From an uncultured Eubacterium sp. (GTDB lineage: Bacteria; Bacillota; Clostridia; Lachnospirales; Lachnospiraceae): a DNA stretch of 64,000 nt. Below, piece by piece: positions 1 through 10,600 of the stretch. The stretch covers positions 21,393 to 85,392 of the forward strand of contig CAMUML010000010.1 of assembly GCA_947089855.1 (NCBI GenBank). The letters run 5' to 3'. The notes beneath the pieces were generated by a model. It was given only the letters and a program-made list of their open reading frames with translations, ran no database searches and was not told the origin of the DNA. Positions within the stretch are counted from its first letter, which is position 1, and each line of letters starts with the position of its first letter. The position numbers were made by a program, and so were the translations under genes.

Positions 1-2
1 AT

Positions 3-1385
3 GAACTGATGAATGATTTGATTCCGGCAGTGGAAGGGACATATTCGACCTATGCAGGCAATGTGACACCGGAGGGAATTAAGGCCTCCCGTGACCATCG
101 TGCCTTTGGCGGGTTTTCTATGGGTTCTGTGGCGACATGGCACACCTTTTTGAATTGTCTGGATGCGTTCCGCTACTTTATGCCGTCCAGTGGAGCCATT
201 GATTCCAGTGGAAACAGGCTGGACAGAGCGGTGGCGGAATCCGGTTATACATGGAAGGATTTCTTTATCTTTGCAGCTACGGGTACCAGTGATTTTGCCT
301 GCAGTCAGTTTACGAATCAGATAAATGGAATGTTGGGGCAGGAGAGTGGTAATTTCCGTGAGGCCGATAATGAGACAGAGGGCAATCTTGCCTTCCGTAT
401 CAAAGAAGGTTATTCCCATGATTGGAGAGCTTCTGCGGAATATGCCTACAATGGGATGCTATGGTTCTGGAATCATGGGAGCAATAAACAGTCTGTGGAA
501 AAGGTGACGGAAGATACGTTGGTAAGAGATGTGATAAATAATCCGGTGTTTGGCAATTATGGGCGGTTACTTTTTCCGGTTCACAAAAATATCAGCGATA
601 CACTTACTCTGGGTAATGTCGGTGATATTCTTACATGGTATCATAATGTAAGAGCGGAAAAGACAGTGGAGATTGTCAATACACTGTTGGAACGGGCGGC
701 AGGCGGGGAAATCGTTTTCTATGATATTTACTCCGATGAGGAGAAACAGGCAGATTCAGCCAAAGCAGATACTGGCTTGTTTTTCTTCAAAGGAAAGCCC
801 GGTGCGAAATTTGCCGTTGTCAATGCAGGCGGTGGTTTTGTGTATGTCGGGGCAATGCATGACAGTTTCCCGGTAGCATTGGAACTTAGCAAAAAGGGAT
901 ATAACGCCTTTGCCCTGATTTACCGTCCGGGCGAGCAGACGGCATGTGAGGATTTGGCAAGAGCTGTTAGTTTTATCCATCAGCATAAAGAAGAACTGGA
1001 GGTGGATACAGAGGATTATTCCCTTTGGGGCGGTTCTGCCGGGGCAAGGATGGCGGCTGTTTTGGGAAACCGGGATTACCTGCAGGAATTGACAGGCAGG
1101 AAGGATATTCCGCAGGCATCTGTGGTAATTATGCAGTATACCGGCTATACAGATACCTCAAGTGCTGATGCGCCTACCTATGCGTGTGTGGGAACCAGTG
1201 ATGGGATTGCATCAGCGGATACCATGAAAAGCCGGTTGGAAAAACTGGAGAAAATGGGGATTCCTACGGAGTTTCATAGTTATAAAGGATTGTCGCATGG
1301 ATTTGGACTTGGAACAGGAACGGTGGCAGAAGGGTGGCTGGATGATGCTGTTCAGTTTTGGGAGAGATTGGAGGGAACGAAATGA
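3..1385 (+). CDS. Two-domain secreted-type esterase, 5' end outside window
   Basis: The reading frame is open to the left edge, so the N-terminus is missing. The first half carries a GFSMGS nucleophile elbow near visible residue 35 and an HDW motif near residue 135, as in the esterase D/feruloyl esterase family. The second half is another alpha/beta hydrolase: an HGGG-like GGGF oxyanion segment and a GGSAG elbow near residue 342, with a late SHGFG histidine. A two-esterase fusion of this kind suggests removal of acyl groups from plant polysaccharide; that substrate is inferred. Without the signal peptide region, its location cannot be judged. Confidence 0.75.
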   Translation, partial: ELMNDLIPAVEGTYSTYAGNVTPEGIKASRDHRAFGGFSMGSVATWHTFLNCLDAFRYFMPSSGAIDSSGNRLDRAVAESGYTWKDFFIFAATGTSDFACSQFTNQINGMLGQESGNFREADNETEGNLAFRIKEGYSHDWRASAEYAYNGMLWFWNHGSNKQSVEKVTEDTLVRDVINNPVFGNYGRLLFPVHKNISDTLTLGNVGDILTWYHNVRAEKTVEIVNTLLERAAGGEIVFYDIYSDEEKQADSAKADTGLFFFKGKPGAKFAVVNAGGGFVYVGAMHDSFPVALELSKKGYNAFALIYRPGEQTACEDLARAVSFIHQHKEELEVDTEDYSLWGGSAGARMAAVLGNRDYLQELTGRKDIPQASVVIMQYTGYTDTSSADAPTYACVGTSDGIASADTMKSRLEKLEKMGIPTEFHSYKGLSHGFGLGTGTVAEGWLDDAVQFWERLEGTK

Positions 1386-1388
1386 AGC

Positions 1389-1577
1389 GTTATAAAAAAC
1401 AAACTTTATAATCTGTACCGGAAACAGGGTTTATGTGAAAAGCAGATAGAAAAATTACTGGTATTGGATGTGAAGGACAGCAGTTATTTTCAGGGAACGG
1501 GTATCACCTATCAGCATGGCGGGGGCTATCTGTTCTGCCGGGATAAGGATATTATGGGATGGCTGTTTAAGGAATAA
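1389..1577 (+). pseudogene. C-terminal remnant of an alpha/beta hydrolase
   Basis: A 62-codon open stretch after a TGA at 1383-1385 has no start codon. It ends in a segment with GGGYLFCRD and GWLF, resembling the C-terminal His-containing end of small alpha/beta hydrolases. It directly follows the two-domain esterase and looks like debris from a neighbouring hydrolase gene. Family assignment is tentative. Confidence 0.4.
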
Positions 1578-1613
1578 GGAATTGATAGTTTCTAAGAAAG
1601 GATGGATATTAGA

Positions 1614-2249
1614 ATGAAAGTATTGATGATTAACGGAGGACCGCATCAGGAAGGATGTACTTATACCGCTTTGAAGGAAGTGGCAGTTACGCTGGATAAG
1701 GAAGGAATTGATTCTGAAATTGTATGGATTGGAAATAAACCGGTGGGAGGCTGTATTGCCTGCAAGGGCTGTGCGAAAAAGGGGCAGTGCGTGTTTGATG
1801 ATATTGTCAATGAGGTTAGGAACAAGGCGTATGAGGCAGACGGTTTCATTTTTGGGACGCCGGTTCACTATGGGGCAGCTTCTGGTAATATGACCGCTTT
1901 TATGGACCGGTTGTTTTATTCCGAACTGCGCGGCAATGCAAACAAGGCATTTTATATGAAACCGGCGGCCGCTGTGATTTCTGCAAGGAGAGCAGGGACT
2001 ACGGCGACCTTTGACCAGCTCAATAAATATTTTACAATTCAGGAAATGCCGGTGGTATCTTCAAGGTACTGGAATATGGTTCATGGAGCGGCACCGGAAG
2101 ATGTAAAGCGAGACTTGGAAGGACTTTATACCATGCGTGTGCTTGGCAGGAATATGGCATATATGTTGAAATGCAGAGAGGCGGCGGCTCAGGCGGGGGT
2201 ATCTCTGCCGGAACAGGAACCTGCTATTTTTACGAACTTTATCCGCTGA
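1614..2249 (+). CDS. NADPH-dependent FMN reductase / iron-sulfur flavoprotein type
   Basis: Flavodoxin-fold protein of 211 residues. The N-terminal MKVLMINGGPHQEG phosphate-binding loop, the cysteine pair region GCIACKGCAKKGQC (residues about 45-58) and GTPVHYGAASGNMTAFMDR match the iron-sulfur flavoprotein / NAD(P)H-FMN oxidoreductase family, which moves electrons to flavin or quinone-like acceptors. The ATG at 1614 is chosen over one four codons upstream because an AAAGGATGG motif lies 8 bases before it. It sits among flavodoxin-like remnants, so it may be the survivor of a small redox locus. Confidence 0.8.
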   Translation: MKVLMINGGPHQEGCTYTALKEVAVTLDKEGIDSEIVWIGNKPVGGCIACKGCAKKGQCVFDDIVNEVRNKAYEADGFIFGTPVHYGAASGNMTAFMDRLFYSELRGNANKAFYMKPAAAVISARRAGTTATFDQLNKYFTIQEMPVVSSRYWNMVHGAAPEDVKRDLEGLYTMRVLGRNMAYMLKCREAAAQAGVSLPEQEPAIFTNFIR

Positions 2250-2286
2250 TGGAGGGCAGTCTATGAAAAGGGTTGGAGGTGCCCGG

Positions 2287-2559
2287 ATGAAGAAGAAAAG
2301 GATCATTATAATTGATAACAATCCGGAATCGAAACTCAGTGATGACAGCAATGTGTAGGTTGCCTATTTTTCATGGTCTGGAAATGGGCAGCAGATGGCA
2401 AGATGGATTTCGGAAGAAACTGGCGGGGGCCTGTTCCGTATGATACCGGAGGAACCTTATGGGGAAGATTTTGATTCCTGTGCAGACCGGGCAAAAAATG
2501 AGCTGGATAATGGTATCCGGCCGAAACTTTCGGAACATATAGATAAGATTGTTAAATGA
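2287..2559 (+). pseudogene. Flavodoxin gene with internal stop
   Basis: An ATG at 2287 opens a frame stopped by TAG at 2356-2358; the same frame continues to TGA at 2557. The downstream part reads VAYFSWSGNGQQMA, then ISEETGG and a conserved acidic DRAKNELDNG stretch, which is the usual start of short-chain flavodoxins. The FMN-binding loop therefore lies after the stop. The protein is also shorter than the usual 150-170 residues. A single nonsense mutation plus 3' loss would explain it. Confidence 0.65.
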
Positions 2560-2889
2560 AAGGTATCATATTTGTTTGACGCTGCCGGAGCATGAAAGTT
2601 TTTCTGATATGCCGAAAATCCGGTATTTTCCGCATTCTCCGGTTCCCATCAGGATGCGATTGCCAAAGGGATGGATTACCACAAAGAAAAGGGTGTGGAT
2701 GATTCCGCTCTATTTCATTATGAATCTTGTCATTGATGGGGCTGTTTCCTCTGGCCTGCATTAAAAATGTTCCCCATATAAATCTTCGTAGGAAATGATT
2801 TTGCTGGCAGAGAGTGGATGGAGCTTTGGCATGGCAGAAATGATAACGGCCGAATTCCAGAAAATTTGTGAATTTAGCAGTGTTTACGG

Positions 2890-3200
2890 AATTGTGGGGA
2901 CCCAGTTCCTCTGCGGATGCATGAAAGGGACTGCTTGCAGATGGTCCGCTGATGATTGACATGAGCGATTATGGCAATATGGAAAAAGTGGGGCCGATTG
3001 GAAAAGATTTGCCGATAAACGATGAAGATGTAACTACAAGAGCAGGAAATTTGATTCTTTACCAGGGTAATTCGCTGGTAATCTATTATGATGAAAATAC
3101 GTGGAATTTTACCAGGCTGGGAAAGATTGAGGGAGCAACAGGCGAGGAATTGCTGGATGCATTCGGGGATGGGGACGTAACGGTTACTTTTTCACTGTAA
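2890..3200 (+). pseudogene. Cyclophilin-like fold protein, 5' part decayed
   Basis: The last 82 codons (from ATG 2952) encode IDMSDYGNMEKVGPIG, LILYQGNSLVIYYDENTWNF and GDGDVTVTFSL, typical of the small cyclophilin-like proteins common next to flavodoxins in Clostridia. The preceding conserved ADGPL segment continues upstream but is broken by TGA just before KGLLADGPL, and recognisable sequence reaches back to about 2890. I read this as a degraded gene; translation of an 82-residue product from 2952 is possible but there is no good ribosome site. Confidence 0.55.
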
Positions 3201-3351
3201 CCATGCCTTATATGTATTTCTAACGATGTAATATAAGCATTAGACATTTGTTGGATGCTGTAATAAGATAATAGTAACGCATAACATATGGGTTAACCCT
3301 TTGTTTTAGGCTGTATTTATCACAGATATAAAATGAATGGAGGTCTTAGCT

Positions 3352-3786
3352 ATGAAGGTGAATAACAAGGAAGAATTTGACAAGTTGAATGTGTTTGGAT
3401 TGGGGAATGCCAATACGGCATTTGCAGAGTATTTCATTGGCAATTCCTATCTGAATCCGCTGACGGACCCGAAAGAATGTGCCGTATTTCTGGCAAATGT
3501 GACGTTTGAGCCGGGCTGCCGTAATAATTGGCATATTCATCATGCGAAAAGCGGAGGCGGACAGATTTTAATCTGCACGGCAGGGAGCGGCTGGTACCAG
3601 GAGGAAGGAAAGGCACCAGTCAGTTTAGAGCCAGGCACGGTCATTACAATACCACCGGAAGCCAAGCACTGGCATGGCGCAAAGGCAGACAGTTGGTTCA
3701 GCCATATTGCGGTGGAAGTTCCCGGTGTGGATACCAGCAATGAATGGCTGGAGGCTGTGGATGATGAGGAATATGCTAAGTTATAA
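3352..3786 (+). CDS. Cupin-domain protein
   Basis: Small single-domain beta-barrel protein of 144 residues. The first cupin motif is visible as WHIHH with a following GGGQ, and the second as PPEAKHWHGA; the three histidines would bind a metal. Proteins of this type, often annotated as cupin or carboxymuconolactone-decarboxylase-linked cupins, are of unknown substrate. Start at 3352 is preceded by GGAGG 10 bases upstream (AATGGAGGTCTTAGCT). The MATE exporter follows after 35 bases and probably shares its transcript. Confidence 0.8.
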   Translation: MKVNNKEEFDKLNVFGLGNANTAFAEYFIGNSYLNPLTDPKECAVFLANVTFEPGCRNNWHIHHAKSGGGQILICTAGSGWYQEEGKAPVSLEPGTVITIPPEAKHWHGAKADSWFSHIAVEVPGVDTSNEWLEAVDDEEYAKL

Positions 3787-3821
3787 ATGAAAGCAGGAGT
3801 GGAATACAGAGGTGAAAGGTT

Positions 3822-5147
3822 ATGTTTAGCAATAAGGATTTAAGAAGACTGATTGTCCCTCTGTTTTTGGAACAGCTTCTGGTCATACTGGTGGGGTTAG
3901 CAGATACTTTTGTCATTAGCTTTGCTGGGGAAGCTGCGGTGTCTGGGGTGTCGCTGGTAAATTCCTTTAATACCATTTTTATCTTTCTGTTTACGGCGCT
4001 GGCATCGGGTGGTGCTGTGATTGTCAGTCAGTATATTGGCGGTAAGAAGAAAGAGCTGGCAGGGGAGGCTTCCAGCCAGCTTTTGATGGTTTCTACCTTG
4101 TTTTCGGTAGGGATTATGGCTGTGCTGCTGCTGTTTGGCTCTCCGCTGATGGGGCTGCTGTTCGGAAAAGTGGAAAGGGATGTGATGGATGCCTGCATGG
4201 TTTATTTGCGGATTTCTGCCTATTCCTATCCGGCGCTTGCCGTTTATAATGCGGGGGCAGCGCTTTTCCGCAGTATCGGGAAAACAAGCACGACCATGTA
4301 TATTGCCATCTTTTCCAATGTAATCAATGTCGTTGGAAATATCATTGGTGTGTTTGCCTTACATGCAGGGGTGGCGGGAGTAGCAGTTCCCTCCCTGATT
4401 GCAAGGACATTTTCGGCAGCCGTGGTGACTATTCTCTGCTTTCGGAAGGGAAACAGCATTTATTATAAAAAGCAGTGGATTTGTCATTTTAATGCCGGGC
4501 TTTTGAAACGGATATTAGGGATTGCGGTGCCCAATGGTGTGGAACAGGGGATCTTTCAGTTTGTCAAGGTGGCTTTAAGCAGCGTGGTGGCACTGTTTGG
4601 CACATCGCAGATTGCCGCCAATGGCATTGCCCAGAGTATCTGGTCTCTAGCAGCACTGGTCTGTGTGACGATGGGGCCGGTATTTATTACGGTCATTGGT
4701 CAGTGTATGGGAAGCCAGGATACGGAGCAGGCAGAGTATTATTTTCGGAAACTTCTGAAAATAACGCTTCTGATTTCTGTCGTGTGGAATGCGCTGATAT
4801 TTGCCCTGACACCTATGGTCATGCAGTTTTATGATGTATCGGAGGAAACGAAAAAACTGACGGTAATGCTGGTTCTGATCCATAACATTTTTAATTGTAT
4901 TGCCTTTCCTTTTGCAGACCCGCTGGGGAAGGGGATGCGTGCCGCTGGGGATGTGAGGTTTACCATGGTCATATCCCTTGTGACTACGATTGGCGTGAGA
5001 CTGGTATTTTCCCTGCTGTTTGCTATTGTGATGGATATGGGGGTGATCGGCATTGCGTGGGCAATGTGTTTAGATTGGTGTAGCCGTGCCGTAATTTTTT
5101 ATATCCGGTTCCGGAGAGGGAAATGGAAGCAGTTTCGGTTGATTTGA
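3822..5147 (+). CDS. MATE family multidrug efflux transporter
   Basis: 441 residues with twelve hydrophobic segments arranged as two similar halves, the layout of MATE (MatE/NorM/DinF-type) cation antiporters of the inner membrane. An early segment DTFVISFAGEAAVSGVSLV and the internal SIGKTSTTMYIAIFSNVINVVGN region are typical. It follows the cupin gene closely and precedes an FMN reductase, so it may export a compound processed by those enzymes; the substrate cannot be read from sequence. It is one of three MATE genes in the window. Confidence 0.9.
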   Translation: MFSNKDLRRLIVPLFLEQLLVILVGLADTFVISFAGEAAVSGVSLVNSFNTIFIFLFTALASGGAVIVSQYIGGKKKELAGEASSQLLMVSTLFSVGIMAVLLLFGSPLMGLLFGKVERDVMDACMVYLRISAYSYPALAVYNAGAALFRSIGKTSTTMYIAIFSNVINVVGNIIGVFALHAGVAGVAVPSLIARTFSAAVVTILCFRKGNSIYYKKQWICHFNAGLLKRILGIAVPNGVEQGIFQFVKVALSSVVALFGTSQIAANGIAQSIWSLAALVCVTMGPVFITVIGQCMGSQDTEQAEYYFRKLLKITLLISVVWNALIFALTPMVMQFYDVSEETKKLTVMLVLIHNIFNCIAFPFADPLGKGMRAAGDVRFTMVISLVTTIGVRLVFSLLFAIVMDMGVIGIAWAMCLDWCSRAVIFYIRFRRGKWKQFRLI

Positions 5148-5181
5148 GAGATGGAATAGTCTCGCCGTAGGCGGGCCATTG

Positions 5182-5204
5182 CAAGTTTGGCAGAGCCAAA
5201 CTTG
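5182..5204 (+). terminator. Perfect 10-bp stem hairpin after MATE gene
   Basis: CAAGTTTGGC, loop AGA, GCCAAACTTG: a perfect stem 34 bases after the MATE stop. There is no T-run directly behind it (A-rich instead), so it could be a weak terminator or an mRNA stabilising hairpin between the MATE gene and the next FMN reductase. Confidence 0.5.
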
Positions 5205-5245
5205 TGGGATGAGAGAAAAAAGTTTGCAAAGCGAGGAGGAATAAG

Positions 5246-5779
5246 ATGAAGATTTTAGTGATTGAAAGCAGTCCGCATAAAAAGGGGTCGTCAAATTTGC
5301 TGGCAGAACATTTTATCAGGGGAGCGGAGGAAGCCGGCCATGAGGTTACGGTATTTGACGCCGGCCATGCGAAGCTTCATCCATGCCTTGGCTGCGAGGC
5401 ATGTGGAATGGCAGGATCCTGCTGTCAGAAGGATGATATGGCAGAATTAAAAGAGCAGATAATGGGGACAGATATGGCAGTGTTTGTGACGCCGCTGTAT
5501 TACTTTGGCATGTCAGCACAGCTTAAAATGGCCATTGACCGTTTTTACAGTTTCAATGGAGAATTGACAGGAAAGGGCTTAAAGACAGCGCTGATTGTAG
5601 CTGCCTGGGATGATAAGGACTGGACGATGCGGGAAATCAAGGCGCATTATGAAACATTGTGTGAATATCTGCACTTTCAGGACCAGGGACAGATTCTGGG
5701 AACGGGCTGCGGTAATGTTTCGATGACGGCATCGACAGAATTTCCGGAGAAAGCCTATGAATTTGGAAAATCGCTGTAA
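5246..5779 (+). CDS. Flavodoxin-fold NAD(P)H-dependent FMN reductase
   Basis: 177 residues. MKILVIESSPHKKGSSNLLA is the FMN phosphate-binding loop, CLGCEACGMAGSC a cysteine cluster, and TPLYYFGMSAQLKMAIDRFY the conserved core of iron-sulfur flavoprotein-like reductases. It transfers electrons from NAD(P)H to flavin; the real acceptor is unknown. Start 5246 has GAGGAGG 8 bases upstream. The LysR gene 41 bases downstream on the same strand may control it. Confidence 0.85.
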   Translation: MKILVIESSPHKKGSSNLLAEHFIRGAEEAGHEVTVFDAGHAKLHPCLGCEACGMAGSCCQKDDMAELKEQIMGTDMAVFVTPLYYFGMSAQLKMAIDRFYSFNGELTGKGLKTALIVAAWDDKDWTMREIKAHYETLCEYLHFQDQGQILGTGCGNVSMTASTEFPEKAYEFGKSL

Positions 5780-5820
5780 GGAATTGGCCTGAAATTTGAT
5801 ACTATCTTGGAGGCATTTAT

Positions 5821-6741
5821 ATGGAACTGCGAGTATTGAAGTATTTTTTGACGGTGGCAAGGGAAGAAAACATTACAAAGGCGGCGAATCTGTTACATAT
5901 TACCCAGCCTACGCTTTCCAGACAGCTGATGCAGTTGGAGGAGGAACTTGGTATCAAACTTTTCCACAGAGGTAGGCATAATATCCTGCTGACGGAGGAG
6001 GGGATGCTGCTCAGGCGCCGGGCACAGGAAATTGTGGATTTGGCGGAAAAGACGGTAAAAGAGCTGGCACATGGTGCGGAAACTGTTTCCGGGGAAATAT
6101 CTATTGGTTGTGGGGAGACACAGAATATGAAACCTTTGTGTGAAATGATTGCTGCTTTTCAGAAAAAATACCCAGAGGTGGTGTTCCATATATATACTGC
6201 CATTGCAGATGATGTGACAGAACGGTTGGAAAACGGCGTACTGGATATGGGGCTTTTGCTGGAGCCGGTAGAAATCAGCAGGTATCATTTTGTAAGGATG
6301 CCATTGGAAGAAAAATGGCAGGTTCTTATGCGGAAAGACAGTCCGTTGGCAGAAAAGGAAAGAATATGTCCGTCTGACTTGGCAGGGCAGCCCCTTATTA
6401 TTGCCAGAAGGCAGTCGGTACGCAATTTATTGGAAAATTGGTTTGGTAACGTGGAAGAGGGGGTGCGGATTGCCTCAACCTGTAATCTTTCCCATATCAA
6501 CCAGTCAGTCATGGTGGAAAGTGGTATAGGAGTAGCGATGGTAATGGATTTTTCATGTAATGATCAGGCATTGTGTTTAAGGCCTTTGGAGCCAGAGATT
6601 GTAAGTGGCTGCGTGTTGGTCTGGAAAAAGAACCAGGTGCTTCCATTGGCTTTAACGAGGTTTATTGATTATATGAAGGCATCTTTGGCATTGCCGACAG
6701 AAGGAAGGAGGGGAGAATATGACGCTAGAGAAGATAAGTGA
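5821..6741 (+). CDS. LysR-family transcriptional regulator
   Basis: 306 residues. Residues 1-60 form the winged helix-turn-helix (MELRVLKYFLTVAREENITK, then AANLLHITQPTLSRQL), followed by the linker helix and a periplasmic-binding-protein-like effector domain (residues about 90-295). Start 5821 is preceded by TTGGAGG. LysR proteins often regulate a divergent or adjacent gene; here the nearest targets are the FMN reductase and MATE genes upstream. The C-terminal tail runs into a short AT-poor gap followed by transposase debris, so the last residues may be altered. Confidence 0.9.
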   Translation: MELRVLKYFLTVAREENITKAANLLHITQPTLSRQLMQLEEELGIKLFHRGRHNILLTEEGMLLRRRAQEIVDLAEKTVKELAHGAETVSGEISIGCGETQNMKPLCEMIAAFQKKYPEVVFHIYTAIADDVTERLENGVLDMGLLLEPVEISRYHFVRMPLEEKWQVLMRKDSPLAEKERICPSDLAGQPLIIARRQSVRNLLENWFGNVEEGVRIASTCNLSHINQSVMVESGIGVAMVMDFSCNDQALCLRPLEPEIVSGCVLVWKKNQVLPLALTRFIDYMKASLALPTEGRRGEYDAREDK

Positions 6742-6790
6742 GTGTTACCTTATCCCTCTTGATATTCTGAAAGAATATGAAAGCTGAGGA

Positions 6791-7138
6791 TTATGCGATA
6801 CCGTAAAAAAGGTAATGGGAGCATGGGAGTATGACGACCAAGACATAAAACGGTTCAGCATGAAACGCAGAGAATTCCATGCTGAACCGAAAAAGAAGCG
6901 GAACGTAACAGACGGCTTTTTCCTTTTTGAAGGAAGGGCCAATTTTTTTCTCCATTTCATTGAGGAGTGCAGTGCGGAAAGCATTAAGCAGATAGTTATA
7001 GCTGAAATGGCGCACATGTTTCCAAAAGCCGCTGTTGCTAAAACCGCCTTCGGATAAAAGGCAGTGGATATGCGGGTTCCATTTTAAGCCGCGGCCGAAC
7101 GTGTGAAAGACAAGGATAAAACCCGGCACATAGTTCAT
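6791..7138 (-). pseudogene. IS91-type transposase fragment
   Basis: The minus-strand frame from 7138 reads PGFILVFHTFGRGLKWNPH then IHCLLSEGG, the conserved HUH (His-x-His) motif region of IS91-family (Y2-type, rolling-circle) transposases, followed by FRTALLNEMEKKIGPSFKK. After about residue 70 the similarity to the family moves between frames and the tyrosine-containing C-terminal half is missing, as is everything before the PGF motif. The break on the N-terminal side is only nine bases from the repeat at 7147, so repeat and fragment were probably joined by the same event. Confidence 0.7.
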
Positions 7139-7146
7139 GGATTTGG

Positions 7147-7268
7147 CCGTGAATAGTAACCTTTCGGGGCGATATTGGAAGTTTGCTCCGCAAAATCGCC
7201 CCTCACTCCTGAATCATGTTCTCACGGAATGCGCAGTTAATGCGCATTCCTGGCCCGTGAATAGTAAC
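7147..7268 (+). repeat. Hairpin-rich intergenic repeat, copy 1 (ends CCGTGAATAGTAAC)
   Basis: The 14-mer CCGTGAATAGTAAC occurs at 7147-7160 and again at 7255-7268, bounding about 95 bp that contains the dyads GGGGCGAT..ATCGCCCC and GGAATGCGCA..TGCGCATTCC. Nearly the same block occurs inverted at 14785-14928, and the 14-mer reappears near 34714 and 48250-48313. It looks like a non-autonomous, REP- or MITE-like element. Confidence 0.75.
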
Positions 7269-7445
7269 ACAGAGGGCAAAAATCAGGCACTTGTTTCCAG
7301 TAATTCCTTGAAGAAAAACAAATAACATGATAAGATGAAGCAGGGGGTATCGGTTACAGGCAGATATTTCAATACATTTCAGATATATCAATTACTGCAT
7401 CCGATACTGCTATACTCTTACCTTACATCCGCATCATGCATACTA

Positions 7446-7461
7446 CAGGCAGGCCTGCCTG
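7446..7461. repeat. 16-bp perfect palindrome upstream of the M60 gene
   Basis: CAGGCAGGCCTGCCTG is a perfect palindrome 213 bases before the start codon at 7674. It lies inside the roughly 400-bp non-coding gap (7269-7673), which also has GATACTG/CAGTATC arms around it. It could be an operator or a stem in the leader RNA. I see no clear -35/-10 pair in the rest of the gap. Confidence 0.4.
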
Positions 7462-7673
7462 GCTCTGCCAGCGGGCAGGCATACCAAAAACAGTATCGCA
7501 GAATAAAGATGTATCGGTAAGCAACGGTTCATACGATACCGTCCTGTATGATGAACAGTGAATGCATTTCACGATAATAGTTCAACCTGCTAATCTAACG
7601 AATATTGTATACGAAAGAGCATCATTGTTTCCATGCAGTTCGGTGTCAGGTTTCAGGAAGAAAGGAGGAGCGT

Positions 7674-10600
7674 ATGAAGCGGATGATTTCTAGTCTGCTT
7701 GCGGCTGCCCTGGCTTTATCGCCATGTATACAGGCAGGCGCTGCAGAGGCTCCGAAAAGCCCGCCCGCAGCAGTGCAGACTGTTACCAATGCGGCGGCAA
7801 AAGGCCAGGTGGATATTTCTGTTGTTTCCGCATTGACCATAATGGAAGAAGTGCCATTTACGTTTTCTTTGACAGGGCAGGAGGCACAGGTAGTACCGCT
7901 TGCTTCTAATAAGGATAGCAGCGTACCGACAAAAGCGGAGGCATCCTTTGGGAATCTTGCAAAAGGTACTTATACACTGGAAGTAACTGCACCTGGATTT
8001 GCCCCATATAAGCAGGCGGTTGAGGTGGAAGACGAGGCATATGCTGTAAAATTGCTGACTGGCTATGCCGCTTATGAGGCTGGGTCAGCCCATCCGGGCG
8101 TGTTGCGTATCGGTGATGTAAACGGCGACGGCGTGGTGGATGACCAAGATAAAAAACTGCTTGCAGATGCCGTGGATGCGGGCAGCACAGACAAAAAATA
8201 CGACTTAAATGGCGACGGCAGCGTGGATTTGGTTGACCTGGAGTATTTTGCCAAGGGAAGCCAGGAAGAAATCGATGCTGTAGCGGTTTCTACAATAGAA
8301 GTCAGTGTCCCGGCGTCTATGATAGATGTAGCGCCTGTTGAGGGTACAGCCATTACTGGCGGCGATGTAAATTCACTGCTGAAAAATGGTGGTTCCATTC
8401 AGCTTACACGGGCAGATGGCCGTGGCATCTCGGAGCGGTGGCCAGTGGAAGTAACGTTTGGCCTTGACAGCAACAGCAGCGCAGTTGGGGGCATTGTTAT
8501 TGATGATACAGCAGATTCCATTAAGACGGGATTGGCTGAGATTACTTATACGGATGCCGATGGGAAAGAGCAGACAGTAACAGCTGGCATTCCAGACGAC
8601 GGTACAAGGCGGATACGCAGTAGGATTGAAGCCCCGACCGTAACAAGGGAAGCTGGCGGTGCAATTTGCATTAACCTTGGTTCCCAAGTTCCAGTCAAAA
8701 AAGTTACACTGAAGATTACAGGTGTTAAAAATAATAACAACCTGGCGGAAATATCCAAGGTTACATTTATCGGCGATATGAAGAACCGTATCCCGGAACC
8801 GTCAATGGACCGGCCGGAGGGGCTTGCAGCAGAACCAGGCAGCGCATCGTTTACGGTGGCCTGGAATCCATGCGTCAATGTCACTGGCTATGAGGTGTGG
8901 ATTGAAGGGGATGCCCAGCAGCCAAAGGAAGAGGAAGGCAGTACCGGGACAGCAGAACGTATCCATGACGTGGTGCAGGTTACCGGCAATACACTGATGG
9001 TATCGTCCATTGGGGAAGAAAAGCTGGTAAATGGAAAACCATATGAGGTAAAAGTGCAGTCTGTCAATGGATCTTGGCGCAGCGGCTATTGCGATTCCAT
9101 TTCCGTTGTACCAATGGCGACAGAAAAACCAGATCCACCGGATTATGTGAAAGCAGCTGGCGCATACCGGGCTATTAATGTGAACTGGAAGGATATGGAA
9201 AATACGCTTACTTACAACCTCTATTGGAAAAAGGACGGCGACAGCGAATTTACCAAAGTAGAAGGCATTGCGAAAAACAGTTATAGCATTACCGGGCTGG
9301 AAGACCATGTGAAATACCTGGTTTATGTAACGGGTGTGAATGAACTTGGTGAAAGCGGGCCTTCCCTGACTGCCAGCGCAGAAACGCAGGATATTACGCC
9401 AGCGCAGATGCCGCGGTATAAACTGCTGAATAAGGCGCAAGAAGGCAAAGTCAGCCCGAAGATCATCGCTGCCCAGGCAGTAAGCGGCGAAATGCAAAGC
9501 AGCCCGCTGGATACCGAAGGCAAAACAGCATGGGGCAGCGTAGATAATAACTATGAATCTTATTACCTGCTAAACAGCTGGGACGGCGGCGGTTATAATC
9601 CGGTCGGGGGTTCCTTGGGGAATCATGGCTTACGTTATGAATTTGACCAGCCATATAAAATGGACCGCATTGCTTTGCAGGAGCTGAATGCACAAAGCCC
9701 GAATTATGGGTATGCAAAAGTCTGCTATTGGAATGAAGCGGGCGAGGCAGTACAGCTTGGCAACGTCACGATTCAAAGGAAAACCGACGCAGAAAACAGG
9801 GCTTATTACCTGTTACGGTTAAAAGAGCCGATTACGGCTAAGAAAATCCAAATCGGACTGGCGCGTAGTGTGGCATCCGGAACGATCACGGTTTCTGAGG
9901 TTTACTTCTACCATTATGATTCATTGGAAGCAGACATAATGGGGCTTTATGCGGATGACCTGCATACTGTATTAAAAGAGGGTGTTACCCAGGTTACAAT
10001 TAACCAGCTGCGTGAACGGATTAATACCGTAGAAGAAGAAAGCGGGGAATACCATCCGGATAAGGAAATGCTGGAGCGGGAGTTAAAGACAGCAGAAGAT
10101 ATTTTAAATGATGAACTTAATGCACCTGCACGTATTCATAACAGCATTACGACCAAAGATGCAGGACGCGGTTTTGGCGGGCTGAATGCATGGCAGCCGC
10201 TTGGCGTCGTTGCGGCAGCCGGGGAAGAGATTACGGTTTATGTCGGCCATAACTCCAAGCGGACCGGCGATAATACTGGTTTACAGCTGGTTGCAACCCA
10301 ATACCATGCGGAAGCAGCTTCCATGTTTAAAGGCTTGGGCAACTTGAAGATTGGAAGGAATGACATCACCATTCCAAAGATCTGGAGTACGGACGAAGAA
10401 TCCGGCGGTGCGCTGTATGTGCAGTATACCGGCAACCGTGCGAACGACGAATATGCAGTACGTGTAAGCGGAGGCGTAGAAGTCCCGGTTCTGGACCTGT
10501 ACCATATCACAGACAGCAGCACGCGCCTGCAGAGGACTACAGAATATGTAGAAAAACTCGAAAATTATGTCAGCACGATGGAAGCAAAACATAATGAGGT

